Of a DNA stretch of 64,000 nt, positions 1-11,200 are shown one piece after another. The translations under genes and the position numbers were made by a program. Positions within the stretch are counted from its first letter, which is position 1. The number at the start of each line of letters is the position of its first letter. The notes below the pieces were generated by a model. That model did no database searches. It was not told where the DNA came from and was given only the letters and a program-made list of their open reading frames with translations. Origin of the DNA: Dermatemys mawii. Lineage: Eukaryota; Chordata; Testudines; Dermatemydidae. The stretch is from positions 15,893,564 to 15,957,563 of the forward strand of contig ML677358.1 in the NCBI GenBank assembly GCA_007922305.1, in the 5' to 3' direction.

Positions 1-2470
1 TTTTTCTACCTAGTATGCAAAGTTCTTGTGAATGGCTTGCCAATGCAATCCATGCCCTCATTGGGTATGTGTGTGTAGATGTTACCTTCTGCATGCAGGT
101 GCACTTTGGATAATGTCCTCCATCACTATGACCATGTGCAGATGAAATGCTGACTCACAAAGGTGTCCCAGCAAAATAACAATCCAGTAGTTGTGCTCTC
201 GCCGCGATGCAGTATCCCTTTATATAGAAGGGACCTTTCTCTCGTTCCATCGTCGTAATTACCCACTTATTTTTATTATCGTTCAGATCAGCGTCACACA
301 TTTGTAAAGCCCTGAGCCAAGGAGGGTGAACACAGATTCAGCCCAGCAAACTACTGCTGGTGACAGCAAAGTTGATTTCCTTTGTATTTTAGACATTGCA
401 TTTGAGCCTACGCCTTGGAGTGACTCTTTCTCAGCTCAGATCCTTTCTGTGAAATTCAGGGGAGGAATGTGACTCTGTTCCTGTCCAAATGAATAGGCCA
501 TCTGTTCATTAGGAGCCGTCTGGCTTTTTGATAGACTATGGAGGTGGTGGGAAAAGACTCTGGGATGGAGGATTGTGCTACCATGCCCAGACCTGATGGA
601 GCTTTTACAAATGCCAGCCGTGCTCTTTCCTTTGATTGGCTTTGAGATGTTCTGGGTTTGAATTTTGTGCCCATGGCAGTGTGTGAGGAGGAAGACAGGA
701 ATCTTTACAGAGTTTTGGTGCAGATCCTCCCGTGCGGGCAGAAAGTAGAAGCAGCTGCACCTAAATGAGAGGGATCAAAAGAGAGGTAAGATGGAATTTA
801 AAAGTGATAAAGATGCCAATATGTAACCAAGTTGCAGCAGACTAGTTACATGAGGGCAGAATGCGGGGAGGGAAAAGCATGTTGGATGCTAGTGGAATGC
901 TAATTAGTTCTGACATGTGGCATCCCTGCTATTCCAGCCCCAAGCCTGTATACAGATACAAACCTGACCTGCAGCAACTTCCTTATTCCTGATCCCCAGC
1001 TCTGCCCTGACCTGCAGCATGCCCCAACTCCAGAGCCCCCATATACATCTGCTCATGCACATCAATCTGCTCTGCATTTCTCATTCTGAATTAAACCCAG
1101 CCCCATGCAGCTGACCATTTCTTGTGCAATCACTGACAATGCCACATTGCGCCATGGTTTCGTGGGTGGATAAATATCTCCTGGAGACATGAAACCACTG
1201 AAGCCATTTCCACTTAAGGTGGAATCCAAATCCAGGTTCTCCAGAGGTGAAATTCTAGCGTATTCCCATTCCCTTTACCTACTACCCCTCAGCCTAATCC
1301 ACATGAGCTGCTCTTAAACTCATTCTCCCATGGAATGGTTTTCATTCTCTACACTTGTTCCATTGAGTTGACTAGATTGCATTACCCAGCTGCCTGGATA
1401 TAATGCAGCTACAAAGGCAGATCCAGCTCTAGCTCTGATATTAACTGTTGCTCTAAATCAAGAGAACAACTGTGATACTAAGGGAAAGAGTCATGATTGC
1501 TGCATTACCATGGTGGCCATGCACTGGAAGCATGAAAGGTATCCCCGCCAGGGTCCGGTCAGCCTCAGCTGGAAGCGATTAGTATAACTGTTTCGTAGTG
1601 CAGGCTGACTGGCAGGTGACATAATCACCGGCATGGTCAGGTGCCAGTGCACAGCTGGGACCATGGGAAATTATTCAGAACTTTGAGGTGGAAAACTGGT
1701 GGTATTAATATACGAGGAAAAAATATCTTGGGTGAGAATTCGGCTTGTTGCAGGCACCAGAGCAGCGAAATCCAACATCCTTCCTGATCGATGCATCTGC
1801 ATCGTAGCATACGCAGCTTCTGCAGAGCTTTAAGCAGAGACAAAAGGGTTTCAGCCCCAGTAAGCTCTGGCACACATTAAGCATTTCACTCCTGTATTGA
1901 CGAGATGGCAAAAGGACAATAACTGTAATGCTTTATATAGCTATCAAGAGGATTCAAATTCTTCTTCCTTCCCACCCCTTTCTCCTTACTGAACATCCCC
2001 ATCCATGGCTTTATGCCTTATTCATGATGCTCCCAGGCTTGTAACAAAATCCCTCTTCTTAGCCACCAAGCTAAGATTCCTCTTCCCCCTTTAAATCACG
2101 CCTTTAAATTCACTTCTTCTCCTTGCTATGGTGTTGTTCTTACCAATCATCTCCCCAGTGCCTCCCATATCTGGAGGGTTGTCGCCTGTTCTTCCTTCTC
2201 TATGCTGTCCAAGGACATGGTCTTCAGGGAAGAGATTCTGTCTTGTGTGATGTTTTTGTGTAAAGTCCTGGATGTCGGATGGCTGCTGAGTATTAATAGT
2301 GTTGTTTTTGCAAGGCATCTGGTAAAGCACAGTGTAGTGGATAAATTCTCAGCAACAAAAACAATCATTTCTTTTTCCCCTCACATAATCCTGCAGCAAT
2401 CCATCGTGATGAGTCACGGTGAGGAGCCAGGAGAAACTGCACCAAAATCCTGACAGTTCTATTGTTCCGT
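1..2470. other. Intronic stretch without recognised features
   Basis: No exon, clear repeat or RNA gene is seen. The small open frames (60-80 codons on both strands) have no recognisable motifs and overlap each other in a way typical of non-coding DNA. Confidence 0.6.
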
Positions 2471-2479
2471 GTATATCGA

Positions 2480-2625
2480 CAAAGGCCGGGAAGGGAGGTT
2501 GGGTTCTAATCCCAGCTCCAGCACTGACACACTGTGTCATCTTGGGCAGGTTGTTTGGTCTCCCTGTAGCCTCTGTCAACCCAACAGGAAAACTTAACAT
2601 AAAGCAGGAATGCTCCACCAAGATG
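2480..2625 (+). repeat. Core-SINE (MIR-like) fragment
   Basis: Contains GGTTCTAATCCCAGCTCC, which resembles a tRNA B box, followed by ACACACTGTGTCATCTTGGG and CAGGTTGTTTGGTCTCCC, the order of the MIR/core-SINE consensus. Decayed, with no recognisable target duplication. Confidence 0.65.
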
Positions 2626-2789
2626 GGGAGATGGATCATGACTCAGGGTGCACCATTACCTACATAGGATAGAACAGATTAGAAAGGAGGCAGTAGTGGG
2701 TCTCAGGTGTCTTGTTAATATTTTAATATTCATCTGCTGGGGGAAGCAAAGCATACGTTAATCAAATCCATGCGCTATTCCAAATTAGG

Positions 2790-2945
2790 AGAGCTCTGCA
2801 AACACTCTGGAAGATGGAGAATTACAAAATAATCTAGGGAGTTTAGCGAAGTGGGCAAATAGCGATGGGACGAGATTTAATTTAGATAAACGCAAGGGAA
2901 TACACAGAGGGAATACTAATGGCAGGCAACAGTGGGCGAATCAAC
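2790..2945 (+). mobile_element. CR1 LINE fragment, sense
   Basis: The stretch GAGTTTAGCGAAGTGGGCAA through GATTTAATTTAGATAAACGC matches the CR1 reverse-transcriptase 3' region, where I expect a motif like GGGCAGATAAATGGCAAATG then GATTTAATGTTGATAAATGC. It is diverged and full of stops. It may belong to the same old insertion as the fragment at about 3390-3765. Confidence 0.6.
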
Positions 2946-3389
2946 GAGGGGGGCGGCTTTGGGAGGGAGGGGATGACAAACTGGGCCTGAGCACGTAGTG
3001 TGGTGCTAAGGCAACGTGTGTGAACATAGTGTTAGAATGTGGGCCTGCGGAGGGAAGAGCAAGAAGAGAATGATTGTTCCCTACGGTTTTTATAAAGTCG
3101 TGTTTCAGGCCAGGTTGGCAGATGCCGGCTTCCACTTGTGCCCATGTGACTTTGTGCTCAGGCGTGGTCTGCACACATGCTTCCCAACACTAAAGCCTGA
3201 ATGTATGGATGATGCCTTCTAGTTTGGTCGTGCTCACATGATAGCACCAGGCCCGAGTGCATCAAGGAATGTTGGACATCTATATTCTATCACCTGTACA
3301 CTCAGGGACTAGAATCCATGAGCACACAGAGGTTAGTTCTGGCAAAGAGCATGCGCTCCAGCCCCTTGGAACGCTGTGTGCCGTTTGGG

Positions 3390-3765
3390 CCTGCTCACTG
3401 GATATCAAAAAGACATTAATGAGTTGGAGACAATCCAGAGGAGGGCAAGAAATGGAATGAAAAGGTTCGAGAGCATGACTCTAGGAAGGGAGTTTAATTG
3501 AGAAGGGATGACATGTAGCACCTCTGTTTGGAGCAGCTACTTTAAATAATTCTTCCTCCTTTATGCCACTACCTTTTAAGGGGCTAAGGGAGTATAACAA
3601 GGGTTAATGGCCTGAGTCTAAATAAGAAGAGAACATTTATGTTAGACATTAGAGAAACACTTTTACCCATGAGACTAATTGGGCAGTGGAATGAGAGGCT
3701 GAAAGATTCCATCCTTAAATGTGTTTGGGTGGAATTTAGAAAAAGCAGTTAAGACATTAAGGACA
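3390..3765 (+). mobile_element. CR1 LINE 3' region, old, sense
   Basis: Recognisable CR1 landmarks occur in order: a GAGACAATCCAGAGGAGGGC block, GGTTAATGGCCTGAGTCTAA, TTATGTTAGACATTAGAGAA, and a GCAGTGGAATGAGAGGCTGA block equivalent to the conserved HWNELP region. It is strongly diverged and interrupted. Confidence 0.65.
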
Positions 3766-3767
3766 GG

Positions 3768-3838
3768 TTTTTAAGGGTATTTAGGTGCCTAACTCCCATT
3801 AGTTCCAATGGGAGTCGGGTGTCTAAATGCCGTTAAAA
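3768..3838. mobile_element. Short palindromic inverted-repeat element
   Basis: Arms TTAGGTGCCTAACTCCCATT and AATGGGAGTCGGGTGTCTAA are near-perfect inverted repeats around TAGTTCC, and the complementarity extends outward to TTTTAA and TTAAAA. The sequence type recurs in reptile genomes as a tiny foldback element. A related, less regular sequence (GGTGCCTAAATCACTTAGG) lies at about 35370-35405. Confidence 0.7.
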
Positions 3839-3839
3839 G

Positions 3840-4645
3840 TATAGTCCTTTGTGTAGGTCTCTCCTGCTGATCGGAGATCTACTAGATGCCCTATGAGCGC
3901 CTCTCCAACCTTCTCATCTACAAAAACAAAATGTTCCATTTGACTTGAGCTTTCTTGCCAAAGATGAACTGGTGGCAAATATATTTGTGGTTTAAAATTA
4001 TTCAGAGAACTTAGCTTTGTGAACATTTTTAACTCCATGTGCTGATGGAGAACATGTCACTGTGCCTAGCCAATACTAAATATGTACTAATAAGGTGTGA
4101 GTGGCCAAATTAGTCACATGGTCTTCTTTATGTTCCCTGATTGGATGAGGGCAAGAGAACTTCTGGCATGACTGCTTGTGTGAATTTAAAATTTGGATTC
4201 TGCCCCTACACGAGGTTGAAATTCACTTTCTGTGAACACTCATGCCACTGAAATGTGAGTCCCAAATCAGAGTGCTTTACTCCAGCAGCTCGGGGCTGGT
4301 GCCACTGACTTTACCAGGTGCAAAGCAGTGAACGAGGCTCACATGCAATGGGGTCATATCCTCCTCTGCTGAGAACCAGAGCGGTGCTTTGAATTGGTTC
4401 ATTGGCTGGAGCGATGCTGCTTTACCACCCACTGACAATCGGATCTACTGATTTCAGTGGGGTTACTCCAGAGAACAGAAGTTGGCCTGCTGCCTTTTGG
4501 GGTGAGACATAGAATCTGGCCACTGAACGCCCAGGTATTTTGGTGGGAGCAGGCATGCAGCCTCAATAACCTGGAGAACAATTATTGGACAATTATTTTT
4601 GTAATTGAGTTCTATATTGTAAAATTATAGTATTTTAAAAGGCAC
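3840..4645. other. Intronic stretch, mostly unrecognised
   Basis: Unassigned AT-balanced sequence. Around 4185-4450 phrases such as GGTTGAAATTCACTTTCTGT and CTGATTTCAGTGGGGTTACT suggest worn foldback-type repeats, too decayed to delimit. Confidence 0.45.
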
Positions 4646-4647
4646 AT

Positions 4648-5204
4648 TGTCACAGGGTGGCTGACCCTTGTGATTAAAATAGGGCCGGAGCCCCTGTGCC
4701 AGAGCAGGTACTCCCAGCTGAGTCACTTAAGGTGGGAAGGCTGCACCTGAGCTATAACGGGCCAGATGGATCATCAGCAAGGATAGAGCTAGAAGGGGAA
4801 ATGCAAAGGGAAGTGGTAAGGAGAGGGCATCTTCCACAGCGGTCCCTGAGGAAGGGGGCTAGGTTAGACCCAGCTGAAAGTTTTGTTCCTCTTTGGGAGA
4901 AGGCAAAGGAGGTCAGCCAGGCCTTGTGTCTTATCCAGCTGCTTAGAGAGCAAGAGGCAACAGTACCTCAAGCAAGAGAGGCTGGGCCCAGCTTAAGATT
5001 GGGTAGAAGATGGTTTGTGCTTTGGAATGTTGTGTTCATTAACAACAACAACAAAAAAAACCTCACCACAACCAAGGTCTCTAGATGAGACAGACTCTGA
5101 CTGCAAAGCTTGTTTAAGGAGCCCCGAAGAAGTGGAAACAGGCAAGGCACTGCAGAGCCAACCCGGGCCGGAAGGGGTGATTGGGTGACAGCCAGAGTGT
5201 TACA
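4648..5204. mobile_element. LTR-like solo element
   Basis: Starts TGTCACAGGGTGGCTGACCC and ends AGAGTGTTACA, giving TG...CA ends with a short inverted terminal match. The interior is a purine-rich, non-coding sequence of the kind I recall from turtle LTR families beginning TGTCACAGGGTGGC. The 130-codon frame at 4696-5088 lies inside it and is incidental. An AAC/A-rich run sits at 5040-5062. No clear target duplication was found, so the class is tentative. Confidence 0.5.
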
Positions 5205-5292
5205 TCAAAAGCATAACTGTACTGAAGATAAAATAATTTTCTGCACTGTCTGTCAATAGCACAGTTAAGAAGACAAACTCTCTCTTATTAAT

Positions 5293-5501
5293 TATCAGAG
5301 GAGTAGCTCTGTTAGTCTGGATCTGCAAAAGTGGCAAAGAGTCCTGTAGCACCTTATAGACTAACAGACATATTGGAGCATAAGCTTTTGTGGGTGAATA
5401 CCCACTTCGTCAGATGCAAGTGGGTACTCACACGCTGACGAAGTGGGCATTCACTCATGAAAGCTTAGGCTCCAATACGTCTATTAGTCTATAAGGTGCT
5501 G
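5293..5501. mobile_element. Head-to-head inverted retroposon with 13-bp target duplication
   Basis: Two 64-nt arms, 5348-5411 and 5437-5500, are near-perfect reverse complements separated by 25 nt, so the copy can fold into a long hairpin. Upstream of the left arm is a head containing GTTAGTCTGGATCTGCAAAA, part of a repeat I recognise as abundant in reptile genomes but cannot name. The insertion is flanked by identical 13-bp direct repeats CTCTCTTATTAAT at 5280-5292 and 5502-5514. A duplication of that length points to reverse-transcription-based insertion rather than a cut-and-paste transposase. The right arm contains CTGACGAAGTGGG and CATGAAAGC, discussed in the findings. Confidence 0.85.
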
Positions 5502-5967
5502 CTCTCTTATTAATGTTCCACCTATTTACTCTGCCGGGTGTGGATGTGCAAAGAATGGTGTTCGTCATTAGTAAGAACTAATGATGAGTACCAGATGTAA
5601 CAGCCCCTCAGAAATTTAGTCACCGTTCTAAAACTGAACCAGAGAAGGGGAAACACAGCCTTCCCTGAGGTAAACTATAGCATACTCAGCACCTCATCCA
5701 GTTAAGGGCTATTTTGTAGGCAATGGAAGCAAACGGTTCTGTCAGCTTGTGCAACAAACAGACAGGAAGACATTTCACATCATTGCCCATGACAGATCCA
5801 TCAGGTTTCTGTCTTTTTTTAAAGAATGTTGGTTCAATAGCTTTTGAAAACTAATTATTTTCCTCAGAAAAGTGTTGAAGGGGCCTAGCACAGACTTTAT
5901 AAGGTCAGATAACAAAACAGGAGCCTTAAAGCACTGAATTCTATGCAAGCTTAAGCCTTGCCTCTTA

Positions 5968-6160
5968 GATAGATAGATAGAGGGGTGGATGGGGATAGAT
6001 AGATAGATAGAGGGGGGTGTGGGGATAGATAGATAGATGGGGGTGTGGGGATAGATGGATAGATAGATAGAGGGGGGGTGTGGGGATAGATGGATAGATA
6101 GAGGGGGTATGTGGGGATAGAGAGATAGATTAGATAGAGGGGGTATATGGGGATAGATAC

Positions 6161-6193
<33 letters not shown>

Positions 6194-6453
6194 GGGGTGG
6201 ATGGGGATAGATAGATAGATAGAGGGGGCTGTGGGGATAGATAGAGGGGGTGTGTGGGGATAGATAGATAGATAGAGGGGGTGTGTGGGGTTGGATAGAT
6301 AGATAGAGGGGGTGTGTGGGGATAGATGGATAGATAGATAGAGGGGGTGTGTGGGGATAGATAGATAGAGGGGGTGTATGGGGATAGATAGATAGATAGA
6401 TTAGATAGAGGGAGTGTATGGGGATAGATACATAGATAGATTAGATGGGGGGG

Positions 6454-6485
<32 letters not shown>

Positions 6486-6488
6486 AAC
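5968..6488. repeat. GATA / G-rich compound minisatellite
   Basis: About 520 bp in which GATA tetramer runs alternate with G-rich spacers such as GAGGGGGTGTGTGGGGATAG. The composite unit is roughly 25-40 bp and recurs about fifteen times, with variation in the number of GATA steps and in the spacer (GTGTG, GTATG, GGATG). It ends in GACA steps (CAGACAGACAGACAAACAAA). The complementary strand is open for 118 codons (6130-6486), purely as a repeat artefact. It is likely to be length-polymorphic. Confidence 0.96.
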
Positions 6489-6489
6489 A

Positions 6490-7800
6490 AACTTAAAAAA
6501 ACCTATACCCTGAAAAACCCGTATGTCAGTTAACCTTTGCTCCTGCTCCTGCCTTCAAAATTTGTCCACCAGGTTTCAACACACAGCGATGTTTGCAGAG
6601 GCATATCTGAAAACTCAGGGAATATAATGTAAATGCCAAGATTTATTTCTGGCCATTAGCTCTAAGACTCCTAGAAAAGAAGCCTGTTTTGGCCATAGGT
6701 GTAACATGCTTCTCTTTGTCCTTCTACCTGTGTTGGAATGGGGAAGTTCCAGCCGCACACACTGCCGTAACTATTCTTGCCATGTACTACAAGTTGCTCT
6801 TGGTCAGAAATTTGATTAATGCACGATTTGTAGCTCCAAGGGCTGATCAAATTTGTATGTAAATGGAGACAGATGCTTCTTGTAACACCTGTAATGGACT
6901 GTCTCAGCCATTAGATCTGGAGAAATCATTTTCCGAGGGTTCCTCCTCTCTAGGGGGAGCTTTTGTTGTATTATTCATGGACACTATTTCCACAGTAAAC
7001 TCTTGTGTTATGATTACAGCCTGTCGTGCTTGCTCCCCCATCTCCCTCCCCACTTCTCTTGCGCTTTCATGTTTCTTGTTGCCTTGCAAACTTAAAGGCT
7101 TGTCTTTTTGAACACCTTAAGGAGAAAGCATTCTGTAGTGACGAGAACACGGAATACCAACAAACTCTCTACATTTCTGATGAAGGGTGACGATTTCCCA
7201 GGATTAATGGGCCCATTCTCCTTTCAGCTCATGCACTTAGCTTCCATTAATAATCATGAGGTTTACTCTTTGCATATCACAAAGAAGGAAGAAAGCACCC
7301 CTCTGTTTTTTGCCCCCACTACTCCTTGACTGATAGTCACCTAGCTGGTAGCCAGCTGTAATGTCTTGCACCACAATAATCTCTTGTTTCAAAATTTGTT
7401 TCCTAAGGGACAGATTCAGCCACCCAGCGACAAATTAATCCTTAGTACAATTTTTCTGAAGTCTTTCTAGAGGGATATGAGGGATGAAATTAGCCCATAG
7501 AATAGCATCTCACTCTGTGAGTAGTACCACGGATTTCCTTGCAGTAAGCTACTATAGGGGAGTAATGGTCTTAATATTTATTACCCATATGGGAGAATAT
7601 TTTATTTTCCATTTCTTTGTTATGCGTAACATTAATATATATTTAAAATAAATAACCTGGAGCCATAGACCTAAAATATACTGGAAAACGGCTGTTTGAG
7701 AGTATTTCAGGAATAAAAATGAGCATCCCTGACCATGCAAACATTATCTTCGGGCATGGGAGTGGTTCCAGCACAAGGCTAGGGCCTTAGATGGTAAAAG
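6490..7800. other. Intronic stretch without recognised features
   Basis: No coding exon or well-defined repeat is seen between the GATA minisatellite and the LTR-like element. Overlapping frames at 6863-7111 and 6904-7089 lie on opposite strands and lack domains. Confidence 0.55.
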
Positions 7801-7806
7801 AGAATG

Positions 7807-8205
7807 CGTAACAGGGTGGCTTGCCTTTGGGCTGGGACGCCTGGAGTTCAGCCAGCCCTGCTTACAGAATGAGCCCTGCTGGAAGGGAATCGGGTGATCC
7901 CTGGGTCAAAGACAGCGGGAAGGGGTTGAGAGAGTTAGTGAGACTGCAAGAAGCAGGAGAATACTCTCTGGGCAGCAAGGCTGGGGAGACATCCTTCCTG
8001 AGAAGCAGGGGAGTGACTGACAGTAGACCCTCTGGGAAGAGGGGACTGTGCCCTGCTGAACCTGGGGCGAAGACGCCATGCGTTTGAGGGCTAAATAAAT
8101 GGGAGCCCTCCTGAGGATTGCTTGAGTTCCTTTAGGATCTGGGAGTGCTAAGGCTCCTTGAAGAGACGGGACAGCCAGAGAGGCAGGGGGCAGTAGAGTG
8201 ATCTC
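7807..8205 (+). mobile_element. LTR-like element with internal AATAAA
   Basis: Begins TAACAGGGTGGCTTGCCTTT, related to the start of the element at 4648. It continues as purine-rich, non-coding sequence and contains GGCTAAATAAATGGGAGCCC at about 8087, resembling a polyadenylation signal at the R region of an LTR. The 3' limit is uncertain. Confidence 0.4.
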
Positions 8206-8209
8206 TGTC

Positions 8210-11200
8210 CACGAGAGAGCACCCACGGCAATCAGTGGCTGCACCAATACTAGACGATATAGACCAGTCCATCTTTCCTTGCTATGTGTGTACAGAGTAA
8301 TGGGGTCCCGCTCCTAGGTAGCTGCAGGAATAAAAGTCAGCTGAATTAATCAGTAAGAAACAGAGAGATATTATATCTGGGGTTGTTGGGTAATGTTCCA
8401 CCTTAAATAATTATCATTTCCATGACTTGTTTCTAAGAACAGAGGGCTACGCCTTGTTTATTGGAACATACAATCCCGTATGCTGCTAGGGACATGTTTA
8501 TAAGAACATATGTTCCCCCTGGACTTTGACATGGTCATATTAACATACAATCCCCTGAACCGTGTTTCAGTCTGTCCGCAAGGGGAAGGATCTGGAAAGG
8601 CAATGCCAGCGCAGCTAAACACACGTAGCCCTTACCCTTTCCATCAGAGCGTCTCTTGCTTTGTCACATTCAGAGCCCTGGTCTCGCACAACCCTCCCCG
8701 CCCTATTCACAACGGCATGGGGCCATTCTCAGTAACACAGCATCCTTGGGGCAGCGACAGCTGATACAGAGGAGTAACATCAGGAAGTGCTATGTCCCAA
8801 GAGGTCTTTTAATGGGATTTAACGGCTGGAAACGAGGAGGAAGAGCCAGTCCCATGTGACTAGCCGGCCCTCCACAGCTCATACTTTTGGGAACCTGCGT
8901 GTTACATTATTTCTAAGGTGCTTCTTCCCAGCACCACAGGATCTGGCTAATGTTTTCATCTACTGTCGTCTGTGGAGCAGCCAGATTCTGCTTCTCTCCT
9001 TTCCATTGCGTGCAGACTCTGTCTTCTCAAACCGGGACCAATGGCCCCGTATATTTACAGCGTTGTTTGGCCATTGCTGCCTGCCTGGTAATCTCTGGCA
9101 CACACATCCATGGTCCCCAGTACTGTGGCTGCTTGCGCTAGTTTGCGGTGCACTTTAAACCTGCCACTGGCCCCTCTGTTTTGCATGATCCTGATGCCTG
9201 TCCTACGCTCATGATCCAGGGTGGCCAGTGCTGCAGGAGCTACATGCCTGAGTCCAAAGAGGTTCCTGGCCTGAATCTGACCAATTTCGGTGTGGACAGA
9301 AGGGGAGCTTGGGCTTAAATCTGAATCAGAGCCTGAGCTTAGTGTGCTGTGTAAAGATTCCTTACAGGCCTCCTCTCCTCCCTGCACATCCATGTTGCCT
9401 GTGAAATTGCTGGAGTTGTGCTGTTGAGCAGGGAGGCCAGGATTAATTCTTGTGTCATGTATTGTCATCTTCATATTTCCCCTCTGCTGCAGACAAGGGG
9501 CTGAGAGGGCCTGGTATTTATAAACCTTCCATCAATACAGGCATAAGGTAACAATAGATTCCAAGTAAAGCAAGCAAGAGTGAGCAAGCCTCGGCCAGGT
9601 TCCTGCAGGATTCTGTTGCTAAGGAGAGTCTTTCTTTGGCAACAGACAAAACTAGCCTCCCAAGCGGGATGCAAATATATAGGGTCTCTATGTGACTGGT
9701 TCCGTTTCCACACAGCTTTGAGGCCTGGCCCATGAAAACCACCTCTGATTCCAGTACCTTCATGGTATCATTTACGGGGCATTTCATGGCTCTCCAAGAC
9801 TGGGATGTTGAATAATCTGATCCAGGTGAGGGGGACACCTGAAACAAACCCACCTTCCATCCAAGGTACAAGAGTCTTTGCTCTTTGCCAGAGGAGCACT
9901 TGTTGCAATATCCAAGACTCACTTTATAGTTCCTTCCCTCGCATGGCTGGGTGTTTGTGGGGGAGGCTGCATCAACGTATAGGGGAGTTGTGTCAGGATT
10001 TGGCGGTGTTGGGGGTAGAGGGAAGGGGCACTAGCATAATTTAGAGTGTTTCACGAAATAGATGGGTAGGTGGAAGTGTACTAGGTAAGTGCTGGAAAGG
10101 CACCAATTCAGCATGGATGCATCTCAGTGTTACAACTGTGTGAAGGGGAGACTCCATCAGTGGACAGGAGATGTTATGAGGAAAGTGTGTGGGTCTATCT
10201 TTAGGAGCAGCTTGGCGTGGTGCACAGATGCAGGTCTTACGGAAACCACTGTGCCTTCTTGTTGGGATCACTACATGTTGAGGTCTTTTGGCAGGCTGCA
10301 TATGCAACGAAGAGTTGTTTTAAAGTCCTTGCTAGATGGAGTATGACAACAGAATAGATTGTTCCTAACCTACCAGCACGTATCCCAAGAGATCCTGGTT
10401 GCAAGCACGTCAGCTATCTGTACCTGCTGTTTTCTGTTATGCTGTTCAAAGACAGACATCCCCCCCCACACCCCACCGAAAGCAGTACTTCTAGGAACAA
10501 TCCCTCCTGTTACAGCGCTACAGGATAAAAACAAAAAGGCCATTTTGTTTGTGGATCCCTGAAGATCAGTTGGGCATATTAGATCCCACTAAACAGCTGC
10601 AGTAATGACACTGCAGAGAGTAATTAAACTGAAATGTAACAAGAAATATCCGCTGTGATATTTAGCATAGACACACCAGTAATTATTATTATGCTAAGCC
10701 ACTCCCCACAAAAAAAGATGTAGCAGCAGGATGTTAATAATTTGTAGTATATTTTCATAGCACCTGTCATCCCAACAGGTCCCAAAGCACTTTACAGGTG
10801 CTTGGACAATATCCCTTCCTCTGTCCTTTGTGGTCGGCTTTGTATGGTCCCACCTGCACCTCAAGCAGGGGTGTGAATTTAATTACCAGTACCAGAGAGA
10901 GCCTGGAGCTCATGCATATGAACTGCTAAATACCTGGTGAAATAAAGCTGTGTTCAAGGCATTGAAAATGACCATTGAATTCTGCTTTATTTCTCCCACC
11001 CAACTCATTCACGGGAAAAGTCAGCAGAGTTAAAGGGCCCGTGCTAAGATCAAACTCCTCTGGAAGGCAAAGAGCAATGTTTTCTAAAAGAAACATTCAC
11101 CATATGCGTATGGTATCAGTCAGAGGGTGCATGTGTTCAGAACAAGGCCATACACATTTAAAACAGAGTGGAAAATCAGGTCCACTTATCTCTGCCCTGA

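Noticed and set aside
6130..6486. 118-codon minus-strand open frame of repeated YLSIYLS
   Set aside because: Translation of the GATA/G-rich minisatellite.
9055..9474. 139-codon minus-strand frame with an acidic/serine stretch, compared with the similar stretch at 45277-45480
   Set aside because: I considered them as relics of one transposase-like protein. Only a low-complexity SD-rich run is shared, and the flanking nucleotides do not align by eye.
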